The notes beneath the pieces were generated by a model. The model was not told where the DNA came from. It did no database searches and saw only the letters and a program-made list of their open reading frames with translations. Below are positions 6,836 to 14,293 of a stretch of DNA of 19,133 nucleotides, piece after piece (the stretch's first letter is position 1; the number at the start of each line of letters is the position of its first letter). This stretch comes from an uncultured Collinsella sp. (lineage in GTDB: Bacteria; Actinomycetota; Coriobacteriia; Coriobacteriales; Coriobacteriaceae), in assembly GCA_900553475.1 (NCBI GenBank), contig USEF01000012.1, forward strand, positions 1 through 19,133, in the 5' to 3' direction. A program made the translations under genes and the position numbers.

Positions 6836-7531
6836 ATGAACGAGCGCATACTGGTAGTTGATGACGAAAAGGCCATCGCCGACTTGGTTGGCATCTACCT
6901 TACAAAAGAGGGCTTTGATGTCCAGATTGCCTATAGCGGGGCCGATGCTGCCAAGGCGATTTTGGAGCAGGAGTTCGATTTGGCGCTGCTAGATGTCATG
7001 CTGCCCGATATCGATGGGTTTGAGCTGCTGCGTACGATCCGTTCCAGCCATACCTATCCCGTGATCATGCTGACGGCGCGCGATGCCCAGCAAGACAAGA
7101 TCGGGGGCCTTTCGCTTGGCGCGGACGATTACGTGGTTAAGCCGTTCCGTCCGCTGGAGCTCATCGCGCGCGTGCACGCTCAGCTTCGCCGCTACACCAG
7201 CTACGGTAGCCGTGCACAGGCGGCCGAGTCGCCGACCATTCAGCTCGACGGCTTGGAGATCAACCGCGACGCTCGTTCCGTGACGGTGGACGGTGCACCG
7301 GTACGCCTCACACCCACCGAGTATTCAATCTTGCTGTATCTGGTCGAGCATCGCGGCAGCGTGGTGGCCGTGGAGGACCTGTTCCGCGCGGTGTGGAGCG
7401 AGGATTTTATGCCCGGCTCCAACAATACGGTGATGGTGCACATTCGCCACTTGCGCGAAAAAATCGGCGACGACGCACAAAAGCCACGCTTTATCAAAAA
7501 CGTCTGGGGCGTCGGCTACATCATCGAATAG
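6836..7531 (+). CDS. VanR-like OmpR-family response regulator
   Basis: This is a 231-residue transcription factor with an N-terminal receiver and a C-terminal winged helix. The receiver shows the acidic pair at residues 9-10, phospho-acceptor Asp53 (LLDVMLPD), Thr80 and Lys102 (GADDYVVKPFRPLELIARV). The DNA-binding part (TPTEYSILLYL..., SNNTVMVHIRHLREKIGD..., VWGVGYIIE) matches remembered VanR from glycopeptide-resistance clusters closely, including HTYPVIMLT and AQLRRY. The ATG at 6836 follows GAGAGGAG. The kinase gene begins 25 bases after its stop. No vanH, vanA/B or vanX is present; the neighbour is a D,D-carboxypeptidase, its likely target. The VanR name rests on motif recall, so the ligand and regulon are inferred. 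Confidence 0.9.
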   Translation: MNERILVVDDEKAIADLVGIYLTKEGFDVQIAYSGADAAKAILEQEFDLALLDVMLPDIDGFELLRTIRSSHTYPVIMLTARDAQQDKIGGLSLGADDYVVKPFRPLELIARVHAQLRRYTSYGSRAQAAESPTIQLDGLEINRDARSVTVDGAPVRLTPTEYSILLYLVEHRGSVVAVEDLFRAVWSEDFMPGSNNTVMVHIRHLREKIGDDAQKPRFIKNVWGVGYIIE

Positions 7532-7556
7532 CGCCTTTGATGGTGGGGAAGTGGAT

Positions 7557-8795
7557 ATGACAAAAGACGATAGGCAGGCATTCGAGGTACCCGATCGGCT
7601 CTTTGAATACGTGAGGTCGGTCGTCGACAACCGCGCGCTTGCAACGGTGCTGCTCTTTTTGCTGAGCCTGCTGCTGATTGGCATCGACAACATCGCCGGA
7701 ATCTTGACGGTGCTGCTTGCCGGCTTTTTGCTGATCGATCGATTTGAGATCGTGCGCCGCTGCATGGTGATTGGCGGCGCCGCGTGGGCCATGACGTTGG
7801 CGATTGGCGCCATGGCGCTCGGCGGCATCGAAGGGCCGGTGCTGTTCGATGCCGGCTTTGTATTCAACATGCTTGGCTTTGTGCTGGCGCTTGCCGCGTG
7901 CGTGCTGTTCTTGTGTGGCCGCGCCCTGTACTACCAGGGCTACGAACAGGGCGAGCAGCATGCCGATTGTGTGCTGGCCGCTCGTATTCAAGATCGCCTG
8001 ATCGATCACCCCGACACCTGGGACAACATCGACGGCGACTTCTTGGAGGTCGAGGGCGCCCTTAACCGCGTGCGTGACCGTGAGCGCAAGGTGCAACAGG
8101 CCTTGCGTGACGAGTCGCATCGCAAGGACGATCTGGTCACGTACTTGGCACATGACCTACGCACCCCGCTTGCCAGTGTGGTGGGCTATCTTTCGCTGCT
8201 GCAAGAGGCTCCTGAGCTGCCGGTTGAGCAACGTGCGCACTTTACGGGCGTGGCTCTCGACAAGGCGCACCGGCTCGATGCACTCATCGAAGAGTTCTTC
8301 GATATCACACGCTTTGACTTCCACGATATCGTGCTCACGCGCGGCTATGTTGATCTGGGGTTGCTGCTGGCTCAGGTGGCTGACGAGTTCTATCCCATCC
8401 TCAACGAGCAGCATAAGGAAGCCCAAGTTGATATCCACGAGGACCTGACGGTGCTCGTGGATGGCGACAAGATGGCTCGCGTGTTCAACAACATCATGAA
8501 AAACGCCGTCGCCTATAGCTATGAGGGCTCGACTATCACGATTGAGGCCGGGCGCCAAGACGATGGCGGCGTGCGCGTTCGCTTTATCAATCAGGGCGAT
8601 CCTATCCCTGCGGCTAAGCTCAAGGTGATCTTTGAGAAGTTCTATCGCCTGGATGCGGCGCGTGCGACCAATCGCGGTGGTGCCGGTCTGGGCCTTGCTA
8701 TTGCCAAGGAGATCATCGCGGCACACGGCGGTACCGTTGCATGTGAATCGACGCCCGAACACACGATATTCACCATCGAGCTGCCCGCCGCATAG
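7557..8795 (+). CDS. VanS-like sensor histidine kinase with four membrane spans
   Basis: This 412-residue kinase partners the VanR-like regulator. Four hydrophobic spans lie at about residues 27-43, 46-60, 71-88 and 101-120 with very short loops, so it lacks a large extracellular sensor; this suggests sensing in the membrane or through a partner. A linker helix leads to the phospho-acceptor His199 in YLAHDLRTPLASVVGYLSLL. The stretch LPVEQ...LDKAHRLDALIEEFFDITRF and the ATPase boxes (NNIMKNAVAYS, FEKFYRLDAARA, GGAGLGLAIAKEI) strongly resemble VanS kinases. The ATG at 7557 is chosen because GGGGAAG lies five bases before it; an in-frame GTG six bases upstream is possible. It ends without a visible strong terminator before the pstB promoter region. 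Confidence 0.9.
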   Translation: MTKDDRQAFEVPDRLFEYVRSVVDNRALATVLLFLLSLLLIGIDNIAGILTVLLAGFLLIDRFEIVRRCMVIGGAAWAMTLAIGAMALGGIEGPVLFDAGFVFNMLGFVLALAACVLFLCGRALYYQGYEQGEQHADCVLAARIQDRLIDHPDTWDNIDGDFLEVEGALNRVRDRERKVQQALRDESHRKDDLVTYLAHDLRTPLASVVGYLSLLQEAPELPVEQRAHFTGVALDKAHRLDALIEEFFDITRFDFHDIVLTRGYVDLGLLLAQVADEFYPILNEQHKEAQVDIHEDLTVLVDGDKMARVFNNIMKNAVAYSYEGSTITIEAGRQDDGGVRVRFINQGDPIPAAKLKVIFEKFYRLDAARATNRGGAGLGLAIAKEIIAAHGGTVACESTPEHTIFTIELPAA

Positions 8796-8806
8796 CCAGC
8801 GTGCCC

Positions 8807-8845
8807 TTACAAACACTTGACAATGCGCTCACGTGCATATGAGCC
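8807..8845 (+). promoter_or_regulatory. possible pstB promoter with PHO-box-like repeats
   Basis: A consensus -35 TTGACA (8817-8822) is followed only by TATGAG (8838-8843) at a short 15-base spacing, so the core promoter is poor. TTACAA (8807-8812) and TTGACA repeat 10 bp apart, loosely like the TTAACA repeats bound by Gram-positive PhoP. Activation by the downstream PhoB-like regulator is a guess. Confidence 0.3.
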
Positions 8846-8898
8846 GCGATTTCTACTATCGATACTGCTGAATTGATATCGATGTGGAGGTATGCGGT

Positions 8899-9773
8899 AT
8901 GACGGCTGCTGCGGCTGTGGAGCCCACGGAGCTTGAAGAACTCATGGAAGCGCAGGCCGAGGCCGCGCACGAGCGCGAGGTTGGGGATGCGACTCGCCCC
9001 ACGGCAGAGGATCTTGCCGCCTCGCCGACGCGCATCGACGTCGAGGGCCTCGACCTGTTCTATGGCGACCATCATGCGCTCAAGGACGTGAATATCAAGA
9101 TCCGCGACAAGCAGATCACCTCATTTATCGGGCCTTCGGGCTGCGGAAAGTCCACGTTGCTGCGCTGCTTTAACCGCATGAACGACGGCATCAAGGATTG
9201 CCGTATCGAGGGCAAGATTGCGCTCGATGGTCAAGATATCCTGGGCGATTACGACATCTGCCGTTTGCGCCAGCGCGTGGGCATGGTGTTCCAGCGCCCC
9301 ACCCGTTTCCCATGAGCATCTACGACAACGTCGCCTATGGGCCGCGCGGTATGGGTGTGCGCGACCGCGTCGTGCTCGACGAGCTGGTCGAGGACTCCCT
9401 TCGTCGCGCTGCGCTATGGGATGAGGTCAAGGACAAGCTCAAAGAGTCGGGTCTGGGTCTTTCGGGCGGCCAGCAGCAGCGTCTGTGCATCGCCCGCGCG
9501 CTGGCCGTGCAGCCCGACATTCTGCTGATGGACGAGCCGACCTCGGCACTCGACCCTGTGTCGACGCTGGTGGTGGAGCAGCTGGCCTGTGAGCTCAAAG
9601 AGACCTGCACGCTCGTGGTCGTTACGCACAATATGCAGCAGGCGGCGCGTATCTCCGATTCGGTCGCATTCTTTTTGCTGGGTGAGCTGGTGGAGCACGC
9701 GCCCACCGCGCAACTCTTCAAGAATCCGACCGATCCGCGCACGGCGGATTATTTGACGGGGCGTTTTGGCTGA
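8899..9773 (+). pseudogene. pstB: phosphate ABC transporter ATP-binding protein PstB, frameshifted
   Basis: PstB is the ATPase that powers PstSCAB high-affinity phosphate import at the inner face of the membrane. The ATG at 8899 follows GGAGG eight bases upstream. The first frame carries a 45-residue acidic extension, Walker A (GPSGCGKST, residues 78-86) and the Q-loop (VFQRP, Gln132), then reads TRFP and stops at TGA 9313-9315 after 138 residues. The other frame continues exactly where PstB should: FPMSIYDNVAYGPRG, signature LSGGQQQRLCIARAL, Walker B LLMDEPTSALDP and VVTHNM. Family knowledge predicts QRPNPFPMS; inserting one A beside 9301 restores it. So one base is missing, by mutation or sequencing error. 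The stop overlaps ATG 9312-9314 (ATGA), so a 153-residue second half could be made by reinitiation. No pstS, pstC, pstA or phoU lies in the window. Confidence 0.9.
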
Positions 9774-9783
9774 TACCATCTAG

Positions 9784-9797
9784 TAAAGGTACCTTTA
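9784..9797. promoter_or_regulatory. 14-bp perfect palindrome before the PhoB-like gene
   Basis: TAAAGGTACCTTTA is its own reverse complement. It lies 41 bases upstream of the PhoB-like start and 11 bases after the pstB stop, in the only gap between the two genes. It is a plausible operator for a dimeric regulator. A weak -10 TAAGAT (9802-9807) follows. Confidence 0.4.
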
Positions 9798-9837
9798 GGG
9801 TTAAGATGCGGTCATGCCGGCCGCAAAGGGGTTCAAC

Positions 9838-10566
9838 ATGATCTATTACGTCGAGGACGATGACAACATCAGGGATTTGACGGTCTATGCGCTGCGCAAG
9901 CAGGGGATTGAGGCCGAAGGCTTTTCGTGCGACGGTGAGTTTAAGGCTGCCGTGGCGCGACGGGTACCCGATGCCGTCCTGCTCGACATCATGCTGCCCG
10001 ATACCGATGGCTTGGCGATTATGCGTCGACTGCGTGCCGATCGCCTGACGGCGACGGTGCCCATCATGATGCTTACCGCCAAGGATACCGAGCTCGACAA
10101 GGTGATGGCGCTCGATGGCGGTGCCGACGATTACCTGACTAAGCCGTTTTCGCTCATGGAGCTTGCGAGCCGCTGCCGCGCACTGCTGCGTCGCGGCGGC
10201 ATGGTCAAGCAGGCGAGCGATGTGCTCAGCGTGGGCGACATCGTGCTCTCGCCCAGCCATCGCGAGGTGACCGTTGCCGGCGAGCCGCTTAAGCTCACCC
10301 TGCGCGAGTTCGACCTGCTCGAGTACCTCATGCGCAAGCCCGGCGTGGTTTTTACCCGCGAGTCGTTGCTGCAGAGCGTGTGGGGCTGGGACTTCGACGG
10401 CGGTTCGCGCACCGTTGACGTGCACGTGCAGACGCTTCGCCAAAAACTGGGCGAGCATGCCAGCGCCATCGAGACCGTGCGCGGCGTGGGCTACCGCTTG
10501 GCCGAGCCTTCTGCCGGCGATGGTGCCAAAGGCGACGACACCGCGGCCACCGCATCGGAGGAGTAA
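9838..10566 (+). CDS. PhoB-like OmpR-family response regulator
   Basis: This 242-residue regulator has a receiver domain with acidic residues EDDD near position 6-9, phospho-acceptor Asp50 (LLDIMLPDTDG), Thr80 and Lys102 (GADDYLTKPFSLMEL). The winged helix follows (LTLREFDLLEYLMRKPGVVFTRESLL..., RTVDVHVQTLRQKLGE, TVRGVGYRL), with an Ala/Asp-rich low-complexity tail. The ATG at 9838 is chosen because AAGGGG sits six bases upstream and the receiver begins directly; an ATG at 9814 would add eight residues without a site. The pstB neighbour suggests phosphate starvation control. The kinase gene begins three bases after the stop, so the two are co-translated. Other OmpR-family roles cannot be excluded. 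Confidence 0.9.
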   Translation: MIYYVEDDDNIRDLTVYALRKQGIEAEGFSCDGEFKAAVARRVPDAVLLDIMLPDTDGLAIMRRLRADRLTATVPIMMLTAKDTELDKVMALDGGADDYLTKPFSLMELASRCRALLRRGGMVKQASDVLSVGDIVLSPSHREVTVAGEPLKLTLREFDLLEYLMRKPGVVFTRESLLQSVWGWDFDGGSRTVDVHVQTLRQKLGEHASAIETVRGVGYRLAEPSAGDGAKGDDTAATASEE

Positions 10567-10569
10567 CCC

Positions 10570-11994
10570 GTGGTCTTCGCCCCCCAGGGAAAACATACGC
10601 TGTCGCACCGCGTTTTTGTGACGATCTTTGTCTGCGCCATGGCGGTTATCGTGGCGTTTACGGTGCTGGGTGCGTTCTTTGTGCAAAACACCTTGGCGGA
10701 TGCCACGAGTGCCAATCTGGCGCAGGAAACCGAGCTCATTGCTGCCGCTCTCGACGAACAGCAGGAGCCCATCCCGTTCTTGCGTAGTCTCGATCGCGAG
10801 GACTTGCGCATCACGCTGATTAACAAGGATGGATCGGTTGCCTACGACAACGAGGCGTCGCCTTCCACACTGCCCAACCATGGCGATCGCCCCGAGGTCA
10901 TCGAGGCCTTTGAGAGTGGTTTGGGTTCCGCGGAGCGCGCAAGCTCTACGCTCGACGAGATTATGCTGTATCGCGCCGTCGCCCTTGATAACGGCCAGGT
11001 TGTCCGCTTGGCGCAGGCCCAGCCTGGCGTTGCGGCGATTTTGCTGTCGATGGTGGCGCCGATGCTGCTTATCGCAGCAGCGGGTGCGGTACTCTCGTTT
11101 TTTATGGCGCGCCGCGAGTCCCGTGCCATCATCGCGCCGTTGCAAGAGGTGGATTTGGACCACCCACGCCGTAGCTATGAGCACGCCTATGCCGAGATGG
11201 TCCCCATGCTTGAGCGTATCGAGTCGCAGCGCCAGGAACTCAAGCGCCAAATGGCGGTGCTAGCGGACAACGACCGTATGCGCCGCGAGTTCACGGCGAA
11301 TATCACCCATGAGCTCAAGACGCCGCTTACGGCGATTTCGGGCTATGCCGAGCTCATCGCAAACGGCATGGTCGAGGGCGAGGGCGACCTGCGCAACTTT
11401 GGCGGTCGCATCTATCGTGAGGCGGGCCGCTTGGCAGCGCTTGTCAACGATATCCTTACGCTGTCTAACTTGGACGAGGCCGAGCGTGCAGCTGAGGGCG
11501 AGGCGGTGCCCATTGGGTCCACGGAGCCTATTGAGCTCTCGCGTGCCATCTACGCGGTCGAGCAGCGTCTTGAACAGGTCGCCCGTCAGGCGAATGTGAC
11601 GATAAGTCATGAGACCAAGCCTGTGGTCATCGAGGGCGTGTCGCGCTTGATTGACGAGCTCATCTATAATCTGGCAAGCAACGCCATCCGCTACAATCGA
11701 CCCGGCGGTACGGTTACGCTGCAGTGCGGCACCAACGACGAAGGCCATCCGTTCCTTGCGGTCGCCGACACGGGAATCGGTATCGCGCCTGAAGAACAGG
11801 GCAAGGTATTTGAGCGGTTCTATCGCGTGGACAAGAGTAGGTCCAAGGCACGCGGCGGAACCGGTCTGGGGCTTGCCATTGTCAAGCATGCGGCCCTGTA
11901 TCATCACGCCACGCTCGATCTGTCGAGCGAGTTGGGCGTGGGAACCACCATTACGGTGACGTTTCCCATACAGCAGGACGAGCCATTCGCATAG
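10570..11994 (+). CDS. PhoR-like sensor histidine kinase
   Basis: This 474-residue membrane kinase has two spans (about 13-37 and 154-180) around a 115-residue extracellular domain with a Cache/PAS-like pattern (ITLINKDGSVAYDNEASPSTLPNH, then EIMLYRAVALDNGQVVRLAQ). The cytoplasmic part has the phospho-acceptor His247 (FTANITHELKTPLTAISGYAELI), an N-box (NLASNAIRYNRPGG), and DTGIGI, FERFYRVDKSRS and GGTGLGLAIVKHA boxes. This layout is common in Gram-positive PhoR/WalK-type kinases. The GTG at 10570 follows GGAGGAG, three bases after the regulator's stop. Extracellular sensing fits PhoR, but the signal cannot be read from sequence. Confidence 0.9.
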   Translation: MVFAPQGKHTLSHRVFVTIFVCAMAVIVAFTVLGAFFVQNTLADATSANLAQETELIAAALDEQQEPIPFLRSLDREDLRITLINKDGSVAYDNEASPSTLPNHGDRPEVIEAFESGLGSAERASSTLDEIMLYRAVALDNGQVVRLAQAQPGVAAILLSMVAPMLLIAAAGAVLSFFMARRESRAIIAPLQEVDLDHPRRSYEHAYAEMVPMLERIESQRQELKRQMAVLADNDRMRREFTANITHELKTPLTAISGYAELIANGMVEGEGDLRNFGGRIYREAGRLAALVNDILTLSNLDEAERAAEGEAVPIGSTEPIELSRAIYAVEQRLEQVARQANVTISHETKPVVIEGVSRLIDELIYNLASNAIRYNRPGGTVTLQCGTNDEGHPFLAVADTGIGIAPEEQGKVFERFYRVDKSRSKARGGTGLGLAIVKHAALYHHATLDLSSELGVGTTITVTFPIQQDEPFA

Positions 11995-12019
11995 CGATAC
12001 AACATAGATATTGATGTAG

Positions 12020-12060
12020 ACGCCGCATTTGACTTTCGGGTGCGGCGTTGTTGTGCAATT
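12020..12060 (+). terminator. probable terminator of the PhoBR-like operon
   Basis: ACGCCGCA (12020-12027) pairs with TGCGGCGT (12041-12048) around a 13-base loop, followed by TGTTGTGCAATTTT. The stem is strong but the U-tract broken. It starts 25 bases after the kinase stop. Confidence 0.6.
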
Positions 12061-12113
12061 TTACGATTGCTTCCGACATTTTTACAGGAGAGTCTGTTTC
12101 TTATGTATAGAGT

Positions 12114-12142
12114 TTGGTCTCGGTAAAAAGATGCGATAACAT
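12114..12142 (+). promoter_or_regulatory. candidate promoter of the polysaccharide-control operon
   Basis: TTGGTC (12114-12119) and TAACAT (12137-12142) are 17 bases apart, giving a leader of about 40 bases before the Wzz-like start. The match is moderate. No ops-type element was seen in the leader. Confidence 0.4.
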
Positions 12143-12189
12143 ACGGACAGTTTTGTCAATCCGAACTGGGGAAATGAAAGGCAAGCTGC

Positions 12190-12846
12190 ATGACCCTTCT
12201 CGAACTGTTCCAGCTGCTGAAGAAGCACCTTCAGCTGGTCATCACCCTTCCGGTGGTCTGCGCGATCGCCATGGGCATCGTGTCCTTCGTTGCGATGGAC
12301 AACACCTATACCGCGACGACGAGCATGTACATTCTCGCCAAGACCGACGATAGCGGTCAGATGAGCTACAACGATCTCTCGGCGAGTCAGATGCTTTCCA
12401 ACGATATCGCCACGCTGCTGGATAGCGATAGCGTTAAGAGCGGCGCAGCCAATGAACTGGGCCTCACCGATCTGGATGACTACAAGGTGTCTGTTTCCTC
12501 CGAGAACACCACGCGTGTCATTACGCTTTCGGTTACCGGCACCGATGCCAAGGAGACGGCTAAGGTCGCAAAGGCCATAGCTAGCTCGGTGAGTACGGTC
12601 GCTCAGAACGTCGGCGCTGCCCAGAGCATCAACGTTATCGACGAGGCTAAGACCCCCGAAGCCCCCAGCGGCCCCAAGCGTATGCTGTACGTTGCTGTCG
12701 CGTTCCTCGCGGGCATCTTTATCGCAGTTGCCTATGTCGTTTTGGCAGACATGCTCAACACCCGCATCCGCGGTGCCGAAGAGGCAGAAGAGCTCCTGGG
12801 CATTCCCGTTGTTGGCCGAATTCCGGCTATGAAAGGTGGTAAATAG
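12190..12846 (+). CDS. Wzz/CapA-type chain-length and kinase-activator protein
   Basis: This 218-residue membrane protein belongs to the polysaccharide co-polymerase family of Gram-positive capsule systems. Two spans, about 15-37 (LQLVITLPVVCAIAMGIVSF) and 164-187 (MLYVAVAFLAGIFIAVAYVV), flank an extracellular Wzz-like domain starting TYTATTSMYILA. The proline-rich stretch before the second span (AKTPEAPSGPKR) is typical. The short cytoplasmic tail (LNTRIRGAEEAEELLGIPVVGRIPAMKGGK) is the part known in such systems to contact and activate the separate tyrosine kinase. The ATG at 12190 follows AAAGG at eight bases. The kinase gene starts two bases after the stop, so the pair is tightly coupled. 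Confidence 0.9.
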   Translation: MTLLELFQLLKKHLQLVITLPVVCAIAMGIVSFVAMDNTYTATTSMYILAKTDDSGQMSYNDLSASQMLSNDIATLLDSDSVKSGAANELGLTDLDDYKVSVSSENTTRVITLSVTGTDAKETAKVAKAIASSVSTVAQNVGAAQSINVIDEAKTPEAPSGPKRMLYVAVAFLAGIFIAVAYVVLADMLNTRIRGAEEAEELLGIPVVGRIPAMKGGK

Positions 12847-12848
12847 GC

Positions 12849-13586
12849 ATGGCTAAGGCAAAGAACACCGATAAGCTCGTTGTACAGAATGCCGCCAAGA
12901 CCCTTCTGGCCAACATCCGCTTTGCGAGCGTGGACGACCCCATTCGCACCATCACCGTTACCTCCTCGATTCCCAACGAGGGCAAGTCTACGGTTTCCAT
13001 TAACCTTGCTCAGGCAATTGCCACGAGTGGCAAGTCCGTGCTCCTGGTTGAGGCCGATATGCGCCGCAGGTCCCTTTCCGATATGCTCGGCGTTCGTTCG
13101 CGCGGCGGACTCTATGCGGTTCTTTCCGAGCAGATCTCCATTGACCAGGCAATTGTCGAGACGGGTCAGAAGAACTTCTACTTCCTTGATGCCGAGCCGC
13201 ATATTCCCAATCCTGCCGACATCATCGTCTCTCACCGCTTTGCCAAGCTGGTAAAGGCACTGTCTGCTAAGTTCCAGTACGTCATCTTCGACGCTCCCCC
13301 GGTCGGCACCTTCATCGATGCTGCCGAGATTGCCAGCCTGACCGACGGCACGCTGTTCGTGGTGCGCGAGGACTTCACCAAGCGCGAGGAGGCGCTCAAC
13401 GCCATCGGTCAGCTTAAGAAGTCCGAGAAGGTCAAGCTCATCGGTACCGTTATGAACTACTGCGAGACCGAGACCAGCGAGTACTACTACTCCTACTACA
13501 CCAAGGACGGTAAGAAGGTTAAGAAGGGCTCCGACGATCAGGGGACTTCCAAAAAGGGCATCTTCACCAACCGAGCAAACGTTTAG
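12849..13586 (+). CDS. bacterial tyrosine kinase (BY-kinase, CpsD/CapB-like)
   Basis: BY-kinases autophosphorylate a C-terminal tyrosine cluster and control capsule or exopolysaccharide export. The 245-residue protein shows Walker A (SSIPNEGKST, residues 39-48), Walker A' (VLLVEADMRRRSL, 64-76) and Walker B (VIFDAPPVG, 145-153). The cluster EYYYSYY lies at residues 211-217, followed by a basic tail. It has no membrane segment and relies on the preceding Wzz-like protein, the usual split in Gram-positive bacteria. The start ATG at 12849 lies next to the AAAGGTGG that ends the upstream gene. The phosphatase follows after 17 bases. Confidence 0.93.
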   Translation: MAKAKNTDKLVVQNAAKTLLANIRFASVDDPIRTITVTSSIPNEGKSTVSINLAQAIATSGKSVLLVEADMRRRSLSDMLGVRSRGGLYAVLSEQISIDQAIVETGQKNFYFLDAEPHIPNPADIIVSHRFAKLVKALSAKFQYVIFDAPPVGTFIDAAEIASLTDGTLFVVREDFTKREEALNAIGQLKKSEKVKLIGTVMNYCETETSEYYYSYYTKDGKKVKKGSDDQGTSKKGIFTNRANV

Positions 13587-13603
13587 TTGATTAAGGCTGA
13601 CCT

Positions 13604-14254
13604 ATGCGTGACATTCATTGCCATATCTTGCCGGGTGTAGACGACGGCGCCGCCGATCTCGATGAGAGCTTGGCGATGCTCGAGGCTGCCAAGCGGGCCG
13701 GTGTAACCAGAATCGTTTGCACTCCTCACTGCCGTGATCCCTATTTTGATTACGACAAGATGTGGGATGCCTTTGAGCTGCTGCGTGATAACGCTGACGG
13801 TTTTCCGCTCCAGATGGGCTTCGAGGTCAACCATCGAAAGCTCGTTGAGCTTGGTATCGATGCCGCGGAGCACTTGCATTTCGATGGGACCAACGAGTTT
13901 CTGCTCGAACTTTCGACGCATGCCGATGCGTATGCGTTTAGAGAGTACGAGAACACGATTTACGATTTGCAGTGCCGTGGCTACCAGGTGATCATCGCTC
14001 ATCCTGAGCGCTATCGTGCGGTTCAAAAGGATGTAAGCGTGGCGGAGCGTCTGGTCGATATGGGCTGCAAGCTGCAGGCTTCGGCGGACTTTATTGCCGG
14101 CGGTCGCTTTGGTCGCGAGAAAAAGCCGGCACAGCGCCTGTTCGATCAGAACCTGTACAGCTTCATCGCGAGCGATGCCCATAACGTGGGTCATTACGAC
14201 TGCCTGGCGAAGGCTCGCGCGAAGTTTAGCGTACGCGGAGCTCATTTTCGCTAA
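13604..14254 (+). CDS. PHP-family protein tyrosine phosphatase (CpsB/CapC-like)
   Basis: This 216-residue metal-dependent phosphatase would remove phosphate from the BY-kinase tyrosine cluster, closing the regulatory cycle. Metal ligands of the PHP fold are visible in order: HCHILPGVDDG (from residue 5), TPHCRD (about 40), GFEVNH (about 72), HPERYR (about 132) and SDAHN near the C-terminus. It is slightly shorter than the usual 240-250 residues, but all key motifs remain. The ATG at 13604 follows AAGG at seven bases. It is the last gene of the three-gene operon; glycosyltransferase, flippase and polymerase genes do not follow. No clear terminator is visible in the short gap to the next gene. 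Confidence 0.92.
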   Translation: MRDIHCHILPGVDDGAADLDESLAMLEAAKRAGVTRIVCTPHCRDPYFDYDKMWDAFELLRDNADGFPLQMGFEVNHRKLVELGIDAAEHLHFDGTNEFLLELSTHADAYAFREYENTIYDLQCRGYQVIIAHPERYRAVQKDVSVAERLVDMGCKLQASADFIAGGRFGREKKPAQRLFDQNLYSFIASDAHNVGHYDCLAKARAKFSVRGAHFR

Positions 14255-14293
14255 AATCTGTCCCTAACGTTCGCATTGAATGAAAGGGCAGCC

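Noticed and set aside
6836..8795. complete vancomycin-resistance cluster
   Set aside because: No vanH, D-Ala-D-Lac or D-Ala-D-Ser ligase, or vanX/vanT gene is present in the window; only regulator and kinase resemble van genes.
9290..9320. programmed ribosomal frameshift in pstB
   Set aside because: No recognised slippery site with a downstream stimulator is obvious, PstB is not known to use recoding, and a single missing A explains the break more simply.
9718..11250. 510-residue minus-strand open frame
   Set aside because: It lies antisense to the PhoB and PhoR-like genes, which have clear domains and ribosome binding sites.
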